Of a stretch of DNA of 34,080 nucleotides, positions 17,060 to 24,103 are shown piece after piece (the stretch's first letter is position 1; each line of letters begins with the position of its first letter). Position numbers and translations under genes: made by a program. The notes below the pieces were generated by a model. The model made no database searches. It was not told the DNA's origin and saw nothing but the letters and a program-made list of their open reading frames with translations. The stretch comes from Planctomycetota bacterium (GTDB taxonomy: Bacteria; Planctomycetota; UBA8108; JACQVS01): assembly GCA_016209605.1 (NCBI GenBank), contig JACQVS010000164.1, forward strand, positions 1 to 34,080. Reading direction: 5' to 3'.

Positions 17060-18335
17060 TCAGATTCCGGCGGTGATCGCCAACAGGACGGCCTGCCCGG
17101 CATCCATTGAACAGAAGTCTACCGACCGCACCGCGACCTGAGGTCGGGGATTGTCCCAGCGCAGGGAGGGACCGATAGCAGGGCATCTTTCGATTACGAC
17201 CGCTGCCTGGAGCGGCGCCTCCGAAACAAAGTAGCTCTGGCGGAAGGGAAGATATTCTGCGGCGAGGACCGGAACCACTTCCATGGTTTGCCCGTCCTCG
17301 AAGTGGATCAGGTATCGCCAGTATTCCTGGGCTCCTCCGTTCCAGTGAGTCGGGCCGGTGTGCAGGAAGTGAAGGCTGTGGACAGCACACGCAGAAGTTG
17401 ACGTTGCCATAGCGAACGCTACAGGGTCCCCAGGGGGCATGGAGATTGGTTTGGGGGCTGCGATTGCGCAAGAACGGGTGGCCTGTGCCGATGATGAAGT
17501 TCTCCTCCATGACGTGGGCACCGGGACAATCCCCAGTGTTGATCCCCTGCCAACACCGTAAAAGGGCACAGCGACGCAGGATATTTGCCCAACCGCGTAG
17601 ACTGGCTCCCGCGTCGGCACCGCGCACCACACAGTCCTCGACGATGTTGCGCTCACCGCCCATGCTGATCCCAACCTCCACATCCTCAATCTGGAAACCT
17701 CGGACACGACCTTCCTTGGTGGTCAGGCGGATCCCCGCGAAGGTGGCCGTCCCCATTTCGACACGATGCCGGGCCGGGTCTTCCCCGCCCAGGTTGATCT
17801 GAAGGATGCCGCCGTCCAACCTCGTCCAGCGCCGGAAATCGGTGTCCTCGAATTTTCGGGCAACCGCATGATGGAGTTTCTGTCCGGAGCCAGGATCGGT
17901 GGTCACCTGAACGCCCTGCACCTGCTCGAACTGCAAGGCCAGCCCGTCCACCCGAACCATCTGTCCCTCGGTGTCCGCCTGGCACTGGTAGACTTTCGGG
18001 CGGTCGGGCACTTTGCTCCAGGCCGCAGGTGAGATGACCCGACCCTCTGGCAGAGCGATTGTCACCAGGTCATCGGCGAAGGCCTGGAAAGTTACCTGGT
18101 CGCGCCGGGGCTCCAGGGTTTCGCGATAAACGCCGGCTTTGACCCAGACGGTGTCCCCTGCTGTGACGGTCTGGCAGGCGTGGGTGAGCGTCTTCCAGGG
18201 CTGCTCCTCCGAGCCCGGATTCTCGTCGGAGGCGTTGGGTGCCCCTGGCGCGACATAATAGGTCGCCGCCTGAGCGCAAGCCGTAAGCGCCACTATTCCC
18301 AGGACCATAAAAATCGACCGGTTTAGTCTGTCCAT
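17060..18335 (-). pseudogene. Exported right-handed beta-helix protein, frameshifted
   Basis: The frame from the ATG at 18335 encodes a signal peptide (IFMVLGIVALTACAQAA) and a DUF1565-like start (TYYVAPGAPNASDENPGSEE, QPWKTLTHACQTVTAGDTVW, VKAGVYRETL). Parallel beta-helix turns follow, up to GTGHPFLRNRSPQTNLHAPW and RYGNVNFC. Sensible coding then switches to another frame at about 17385-17400 and continues through HSLHFLHTGPTHWNGGAQEY, MEVVPVLAAEYLPFRQSYFV and RWDNPRPQVAVRSVDFCSMD, to a stop at 17060. That last block is a recognisable C-terminal module of such proteins. Two coherent ends joined out of frame suggest an internal deletion or a base error. The intact parent would be a polysaccharide-binding or lyase-like surface protein. 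The start has GAGG eight bases upstream. Confidence 0.7.
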
Positions 18336-18518
18336 CTCCCCATCCTCTAGGTTGGTGCTTATTGCTCGCCGATTCCTTCGTTGCCTCAATAGTCCTCACG
18401 GGGGGTTGGGCAGGCCCGGCGCGACCGCACAGCTCCCCAAATTCAGTGTCCGGGTCGAGTCAGGGTGGTTCGCAGACCTCTGTCCGGCATCATACCATTT
18501 CCCCTTAATTAGTGTCGC

Positions 18519-19238
18519 TCATCGTTTGCTTCCATCGAAGCTGAACGCATAGAGCGTTGCGTTGGCAATCGAGAACTTCAATCGCACGGTCACAGCGCCG
18601 AGGCCATCCAAGCCTGCACCGCTGGGCCATCGGAGCGGGGCGTCGGTGACGCTACTTGCGATCGGCTGGCTGCGGGCCAGTTCCTTGCCCGCGGCGTCAA
18701 TCGCCGCCACGACCACCGAACCGCCGTGCTCGACGTCGGCTGTAATATACAATGTTGCCAGGCGGCCATCGAGCGGCCTGGTGGTCACCACCGCGGGCGA
18801 GTCGCCCGACTCCGGCGCATAGCCCGCAAAGCCGTCGGGCCGAAGCGTGGCCAGGCAGAGAAATCCGTCGCGCCAGTTGTGGAACCGGCCGTTGCAGCCG
18901 GCGTAATAGATTTGGATTTCGGCGTCCCGCACGACCGGCTGAGCGGCGAAGATGCAGCCCCAGTCGTAGTCGCCCTGACTCCGGCCGTTGGGCAGAAAGG
19001 GCGTGCCGGGCAGGACGCGATGCCACCGGATGGAATCCGGACTCCAGGTCAACTCGACCCACTGCCGGTCCGCCCGCACGTCGAACACGCCCAGCAGGCC
19101 CAGGTACAGCTCTTCGTAACCAAAGCAACCATGTCGTGGCAGCGGCCACGGCGATTGACAACCCCAGAGCGGTTTGTTTGTTCTGGTTGGGCATCCCGCC
19201 AGGAGTGCCGAATTTCGCAGAAAGGTGCGCCGCTTCAT
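18519..19238 (-). pseudogene. Tat-exported five-bladed beta-propeller protein lacking its N-terminal half
   Basis: This encodes 239 residues. It starts MKRRTFLRNSALLAG, a Tat signal. After about 20 residues that look out of frame (CPTRTNKPLWGCQSPWPLPR), the C-terminal half of a glycosidase-like propeller follows: GYEELYLGLLGVFD, WSPDSIRWHRVLPGTPFLPN, DWGCIFAAQPVVRDAEIQIY and RDGFLCLATLRPDGFAGY. A jelly-roll tail (TTRPLDGRLATLYITADVEH to LKFSIANATLYAFSFDGSKR) ends the protein. Intact relatives that I recall from planctomycetes and Lentisphaerae are about 450-500 residues, so roughly half is missing between the signal and the propeller. The product is unlikely to fold normally. Substrate and function are unknown. 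The neighbouring minus-strand genes also concern glycans. Confidence 0.6.
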
Positions 19239-19309
19239 CGAAGTTGTGCTCCGTGTCGAAGGGAGACTCATCATGGAAATGGCTATAACAGGTGGGACAT
19301 ACACTTCAA

Positions 19310-19585
19310 TTAATTTTTCTTCTTTTCCGGGTTCGGATGGAGGACCTTCTTCCAGGCCTCCTCGAAGGCGGCGGGGTCCGCCGCTTGATCCAGCAGCCTC
19401 TGGATGAGATCGAGGTCGGACAGAAACGCCGGATCCAGATTGAACTTCGAGCTCAATTCGCGCAGATCTTTATGGAAAGGCTCCTTGGGCGCGATGTCCA
19501 CCGTCCTCAAGATGGAAAATTGCAGGTTGTAGGTCCCCTCATCGCGCTGGGCCGAACGCGGGATGCTCACCGATAGGCGCTTCAT
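19310..19585 (-). CDS. Small protein or detached C-terminus of the PKD protein
   Basis: This encodes 91 residues with convincing coding character: GTYNLQFSILRTVDIAPKEP, FHKDLRELSSKFNLDPAFLS and DLIQRLLDQAADPAAFEEAW, ending in a KKK tail. It overlaps the 3' end of the PKD gene by 47 bases in another frame and has no clear ribosome-binding site. It is most simply the true C-terminus of that protein after a frameshift. A separately translated small protein is possible. No family was recognised. Confidence 0.4.
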   Translation of the reverse strand: MKRLSVSIPRSAQRDEGTYNLQFSILRTVDIAPKEPFHKDLRELSSKFNLDPAFLSDLDLIQRLLDQAADPAAFEEAWKKVLHPNPEKKKN

Positions 19586-20405
19586 GCCCCAGGAGGCCTA
19601 CCCCCAGATTGGTCAAAGCGCCCGGAATGTTGGCCAGCACCTCTCCGCCGCAAGCCGCCAGCCACTCCCTCTCGGTGAGGGCGGTAAGAAGAGCCGTCGA
19701 CACCATGTCGACAGCCAGATCGGAGACGTTGTCAATGACCACCTTGATGGCCCCCTCGTTCCTCGCGCTTTGCGTGGTGGCGATGAGGTTGCCATCGCTG
19801 ACGATGAGCCGCGCCTCATAGTCTCCCGGCAGGTCGGCCGCGAAGACCGGCTCGGCGGAGGAAGGATCGGAGAGGGCCGCGTTGCTTTCATCGGGGCGGG
19901 CAATGAGGGTCCACTGAAAGGACAGCGGATCGCCATCGGGATCGCTGGACGCCTTGCCGCTCAGCTGCACGGCATCCCCCTCGCGCACCGACTGGTCAGG
20001 GCCGGCCCGGGCGATGGGCGGCCGGCTCACTGTGATGATGGTCACCTCGTCCGGCTCGCTGGAGAGCGCCCCGTCGCTGACGATGAGCCGGGCGGTGTAA
20101 GTTCCCGGGCGGTCCGCGACCAAGGCCGGGCTGGCGGCGGCGCTGTCGGAAAGAGCGGCGACGCTTTCCGCCGTCTTCGAGATCAGCGCCCACTGATAGC
20201 CGAGCGGATCCTTGTCCGGATCCTTCGAGGCTGAGCCATCGGGCTGGACCTTGACGACCTTGAGCTGGGCTTCGAGCGCACCCGGCGGCAAACCGGCATC
20301 CTGATAAACCAGGGTGACTGTCGCCGGCAGGCCGAAAACCGTTCCATCGGGCTCGATATCAAGGGCTTGACCGATGACTCCTGCCACCTTAGATTCTTCC
20401 TCCAC
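19539..20405 (-). pseudogene. Mosaic protein: ZU5/Ig-like start fused to PKD domains
   Basis: This encodes 288 residues. The first ~55 resemble a ZU5/Ig-like module (DIEPDGTVFGLPATVTLVYQ, DAGLPPGALEAQLKVVKV). They run directly into the middle of a PKD domain (PDGSASKDPDKDPLGYQWAL), without the usual ADAGxDQxVxEG strand. A complete second PKD domain follows (IARAGPDQSVREGDAVQLSG to YEARLIVSDG), then a helical tail. There is no signal peptide although PKD and ZU5 modules are extracellular, and the only upstream start is a GTG at 20405 inside a hairpin. The frame ends early (GHEAPIGEHPAFGPAR), and the natural continuation lies in the overlapping downstream frame. I read it as a decayed, recombined fragment of a larger surface protein. 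Confidence 0.5.
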
Positions 20406-20433
20406 AACTTTTCCGCAAGATGCGGAGAAGTTG
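20405..20433. repeat. Hairpin CAACTTTTCCGCA-AGA-TGCGGAGAAGTTG
   Basis: Twelve of 13 stem positions pair around a 3-base loop. It resembles the hairpin block of repeat copies A and B (shared core CGCA..ATGCGGAGA), so it may be a third, eroded member of that repeat. A second short hairpin, GCGGGC-GAA-GCCCGC, lies at 20448-20462. Neither is followed by the T-run of a standard terminator in a useful direction. Confidence 0.5.
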
Positions 20434-20508
20434 CGGATAGCTCGGTTGCGGGCGAAGCCCGCATTATAAAAAACCCTCGTCCAGCAAGAGGCTCACCGCG
20501 TTTCCAGA

Positions 20509-20538
20509 CTGGCGCCTGAAAAGCTGGCGCCTGAAAAG
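20509..20538. repeat. Perfect 15-bp tandem duplication (CTGGCGCCTGAAAAG x2)
   Basis: Two exact adjacent copies occur at 20509-20523 and 20524-20538, each containing the palindrome GGCGCC. They lie in the 225-bp spacer between the PKD remnant and the ASPIC gene, about 90 bp before the latter's start. They could be a pair of regulator sites or a slipped duplication. Confidence 0.6.
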
Positions 20539-20630
20539 ACTGGGAGGTAGACATGCTGCGCGTGAAAATCCTTGAAAGTATCGCTCTTGACAAGGTCATG
20601 CTCCGAGGTTGAAGATGAGTACTTTCCGGT

Positions 20631-22373
20631 ATGAATGGGAAAGTCTTCGTGTTAGCCTTTATGGGGTTTTCTCTTGCGGGTTGCAGTGAGGATTCGCCTG
20701 CAGACAGCGGTTCCCCCAGCCGCATGACCGGCGCTTGTTTTCCGGACGTGGCTCTGGCGTCGGGAATCGATTTTCTCCACCGCAACGGCGCCGCAGGGTC
20801 CTATCAGGTTACCGAGATCATGGGTTCGGGCTGCGCCTGGATCGACTACGACCAGGATGGCGATCTCGATGCCTATCTCGTATGCGCAGGATACGAGGGG
20901 AAGGATTCCCGAAATCGCCTCTACCGCAATAACGGCGATGGAACGTTCAGCGATGTCACAGAGGAGTCCGGCGCCGGCGATACGGGCTTTGGCATGGGCT
21001 GCGCCGTGGGAGACTACAATCTGGACGGCTCTCCAGACCTCTACGTGACGAACTTCGGCCCGAACGCTCTTTATCGCAACAACGGGGATGGTACCTTTCA
21101 CGACGTCACCGGAGAAGCCGGAGTCGGCGATGCGAGGTGGGGAATGTCTGCTGCTTTCGTCGACGTCGATGAGGACGGTCTCCTCGATCTGTTCGTGACC
21201 AATTACATGAAGCATCCTCGCCATGAGGGCCGCCCGTGCGCCGACGCTGCGGGCCGGATCGAATACTGCGGCCCATTCTCTCACTTTTCCCCGGATCGCG
21301 ATACTCTCTACCTCAACCGGGGCGATGGGAGCTTCCGCGATATCACCCGCCAGGCTGGCATGTCGGAGATGTATGGTTACGGTCTTGGTGTCGTGTGCGC
21401 GGACTTCAACAAGGACGGACATGTGGACCTTTACGTGGCAAACGATTTGACCGCCAACCAGCTTTGGCTCGGAGATGGGAGCGGACACTTCGTAGATCGA
21501 GCCGTGGAACTGGGGGCTGCTTACAACCAGAACGGTCAGGCAGAGGCGAGCATGGGAGTCCAGGCTGAGGATGTCGACGGCGATGCGTACCTGGACCTCC
21601 TGGTCACCAATCTTGTTAATGAGACCAATACGCTGTACAGGGGCCGTGAGCGCGGTTTTTTCGAGGACATAACCTTCCGCACGGGCCTAGGGGAGGCGAG
21701 CCTCCCGCAGACCGGCTTCGGCATGGGATTCTTTGACGCTGATCATGACGGGGATCTGGACCTCATGGTGACGAATGGCAGGATCCGACGGGGGCTTCGC
21801 ATCCCGGGAGAGGGGCCTCCACCTCCATGGGATCTTTATGCGGAGCTCGATCAGTTCTTCGAGCATGTCGGCGAAGGCATCAAACAGTCTGAAAACGCCC
21901 AGCGCGAAGACGGCCGTTGGGGATTTCGCTTCGTGGACCGAAGCTCCATGGCGGGGCTTTCCTTCCTGGTGCCGCACCTCGGTCGGGGCCTGGCGCTGGG
22001 CGATTACGACAACGACGGCGACGTGGATGTCCTCGTGACGGCGTGTGCTGGCCGAGCGCGTCTTCTCCGAAACGATGGGCCCAAGCGCGGCCACTGGCTG
22101 GTCGTGCGGGCGGTGGCAAAAGGCGGCAAGGGCGATGTCTACGGCGCGCGGGTGACCGTGAAAACAAAGGAGATCCGTTGGGAACGAGAGGTGCACCCCG
22201 CCTACAGCTACCTCTCAAGCAACGACCCTCGCCTTCATTTCGGCCTTGGCGGCGCCACTTCTTGTGACGTCGAAGTTCGCTGGCCCGACGGCAGCAGAGC
22301 CGCACTGAAAGAAACCGCCGTGGACAGGATCCTGGTTCTCGAGAAGGACAAGGAAACGCAGAGGAAACCATGA
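20631..22373 (+). CDS. ASPIC/UnbV (CRTAC1-like) FG-GAP repeat lipoprotein
   Basis: This encodes 580 residues. A lipoprotein signal (VLAFMGFSLAGC, lipobox LAGC) places it in the envelope. At least seven FG-GAP/VCBS units with DxDxDGxxD calcium loops follow: DYDQDGDLDAYL, DYNLDGSPDLYV, DVDEDGLLDLFV, DFNKDGHVDLYV, DVDGDAYLDLLV, DADHDGDLDLMV and DYDNDGDVDVLV, forming a seven-bladed beta-propeller. Near the C-terminus HWLVVRAVAKGGKGDVYGAR and FGLGGATSCDVEVRWPDGSR are the ASPIC/UnbV domain. The ATG at 20631 has no strong ribosome-binding site. Its stop overlaps the next start (ATGA), so it is coupled to the TPR gene. Family members bind calcium; their partners in bacteria are unknown. It appears full length. 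Confidence 0.93.
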   Translation: MNGKVFVLAFMGFSLAGCSEDSPADSGSPSRMTGACFPDVALASGIDFLHRNGAAGSYQVTEIMGSGCAWIDYDQDGDLDAYLVCAGYEGKDSRNRLYRNNGDGTFSDVTEESGAGDTGFGMGCAVGDYNLDGSPDLYVTNFGPNALYRNNGDGTFHDVTGEAGVGDARWGMSAAFVDVDEDGLLDLFVTNYMKHPRHEGRPCADAAGRIEYCGPFSHFSPDRDTLYLNRGDGSFRDITRQAGMSEMYGYGLGVVCADFNKDGHVDLYVANDLTANQLWLGDGSGHFVDRAVELGAAYNQNGQAEASMGVQAEDVDGDAYLDLLVTNLVNETNTLYRGRERGFFEDITFRTGLGEASLPQTGFGMGFFDADHDGDLDLMVTNGRIRRGLRIPGEGPPPPWDLYAELDQFFEHVGEGIKQSENAQREDGRWGFRFVDRSSMAGLSFLVPHLGRGLALGDYDNDGDVDVLVTACAGRARLLRNDGPKRGHWLVVRAVAKGGKGDVYGARVTVKTKEIRWEREVHPAYSYLSSNDPRLHFGLGGATSCDVEVRWPDGSRAALKETAVDRILVLEKDKETQRKP

Positions 22374-23956
22374 AAGGCCCTGGCGCGCGCGCTGTCGTGG
22401 CGGCTGGGTTTGCAATTGCTGGAGCGGTGTTTATCCTTGCCTTCTTATTGAAATGGCCAGCCAAAGAGAAGCCTGCCCCAGGACTCCCGTTTCCCGGCCA
22501 GTTCGAGGAACCAGTGCGCGCCGTGCTTTCTCGGGCAATCGAGCGCGTGCAGACCCATCCCGGAGATGGCGAGGCGTGGGGAGAGCTCGCAATGCTTTGC
22601 CAAGCGCACGGACTCTACGAGGAAGCCCTCTACGCTTATCGCCAGGCGGAGGAACGGCAGCCTCACGACCCCCGGTGGCCTCACCTCCGGGGCATCGTTT
22701 GCCAGTTCCTTTCTCTTCCAGACGTGGCGGCCGGAGCTTTTTCGCGGGCCTTGGAGCTCGACGAAAAGGATCTCGTTTCGTTGTGTTCCCTCGCTCGCAT
22801 CCACCAGGAGCGCGGCGAAGACGACGAAGCCCGCAAGCTTTACGTGAGGGTTGTCGCCCTCGACCCGAACCACGTCGCCGCCAGGGTCGGTCTCGGGCAG
22901 CTCGGCTTAAGAGCCGGAGCGTTGCCGATGGCGAAAAGAAACCTCGAGTTGGCCCTTGAAGTCGAGCCCCGCTGCGGCCCGGCCCATGCCACCCTGGCCC
23001 AGATCTATGCTCTGGAAGGAAACGAAACGCGGGCGGGATTCCACCGCCGCTGGAGCCAGCCGGCTTCCGGCAAGATTCCCCTGCCCGATCCCCTCATGGA
23101 CCAGGCCCTGGAGCTCGGGGTGAGCTCCACGGCGTGGATGAATCGGGGGAAGCTAGCCGGACGCCGTGGTGAGTGGAAGCGGGCCGTGAAAGACTTTCAG
23201 CAAGCGGTGAAGTTGCGCGGCGACCTGACGGAGCCCAGGTACTTTCTGGGAGTGGCCCTCCTCGAAGCGGGAGAGACGGAAGAAGCTCTACGGGAACTTC
23301 GCGCCGTGACGACCCTCGAGGGAAGAAAAGTCGACGCGTGGCTTCAAATTGCCCGGGCTCATAGGGAACGAGGAGATCTCGGGGGAGCGCGCCGGCCCGT
23401 GGCGGAGGCGCTCAAGGTGGATCCCGAAAGTCCCGAAGCCCTGTTCCTCGAAGGCAAGCTCTTTCTCGAGGAGAATCAACCGGAGCTCGCGCTCGGAGCG
23501 TTCGACCGAGCGATCGCCCTCCATCCTAATCACGCGCCTTCCTACGCGGGAAGAGCCGAGGTTCTCCTCCCGCGTAAAGAAGATCAGGAAGCCGTCAAGC
23601 AGAATCCCGAACTCTTAAAGCGCGAGCGCGAAAGAGCGCAGGCGGCGCTCGAGGGCTTTGAACGCGCGCTGGAGCTTCAAGCGGACCTTGCCGACGCGTA
23701 TGAGGGAGCGGGAGTCGCTCGCATGCAGCTCTGGGAGCTGACCCAGAACGCCGAGGAAAAGGCCCAACATCTCGAGAAAGCCATCGAGCGTTTCACCCAG
23801 CTGGTGAAGTACTTCCCGGAGAACAAGAGCGGGCATGTGCGCCTGATTTGGGCTCTCCATGCCGCCGGGAGGGCGGACGAAAGCATCGCGGCCATTCACC
23901 GCGCCGCCCAGCGGTGGCCCGACGATCCGAGGTTTCGGAGAATCCGCCGGGAGTAG
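22370..23956 (+). CDS. Membrane-anchored TPR protein
   Basis: This encodes 528 residues. An N-terminal anchor (VVAAGFAIAGAVFILAFLLK, residues about 8-30) is followed by a Pro-rich linker and about nine tetratricopeptide units. Examples are WGELAMLCQAHGLYEEALYA, LCSLARIHQERGEDDEARKL, RGKLAGRRGEWKRAVKDFQQ, YFLGVALLEAGETEEALREL and LFLEGKLFLEENQPELALGA. The domain would face the periplasm. The ATG overlaps the preceding TGA by 4 nt and lies 3 nt after GAGGAA, which indicates coupled translation with the ASPIC lipoprotein. TPR/ASPIC pairs are common in planctomycetes and acidobacteria, and a scaffold role in an envelope complex is the natural inference. It looks intact. Confidence 0.92.
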   Translation: MKGPGARAVVAAGFAIAGAVFILAFLLKWPAKEKPAPGLPFPGQFEEPVRAVLSRAIERVQTHPGDGEAWGELAMLCQAHGLYEEALYAYRQAEERQPHDPRWPHLRGIVCQFLSLPDVAAGAFSRALELDEKDLVSLCSLARIHQERGEDDEARKLYVRVVALDPNHVAARVGLGQLGLRAGALPMAKRNLELALEVEPRCGPAHATLAQIYALEGNETRAGFHRRWSQPASGKIPLPDPLMDQALELGVSSTAWMNRGKLAGRRGEWKRAVKDFQQAVKLRGDLTEPRYFLGVALLEAGETEEALRELRAVTTLEGRKVDAWLQIARAHRERGDLGGARRPVAEALKVDPESPEALFLEGKLFLEENQPELALGAFDRAIALHPNHAPSYAGRAEVLLPRKEDQEAVKQNPELLKRERERAQAALEGFERALELQADLADAYEGAGVARMQLWELTQNAEEKAQHLEKAIERFTQLVKYFPENKSGHVRLIWALHAAGRADESIAAIHRAAQRWPDDPRFRRIRRE

Positions 23957-24103
23957 CGCTTTCAATTCAGGTCCAGTGACCCAGGGTTTTAATTCTTTGT
24001 TAAGGTGTACTCCTGGTTCTGGCATAATAGTATCGTCTCGAGGGATTCGTGCTTCACCCGTAATCCGCAGCTTGCAAAGTTAGAATTAAGTGGTTTGTGT
24101 GTC

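Noticed and set aside
20448..20462. GCGGGC-GAA-GCCCGC hairpin as a terminator
   Set aside because: The adjacent run is A-rich on the plus strand, and on the minus strand the T-run precedes the stem, so it does not fit a rho-independent terminator.
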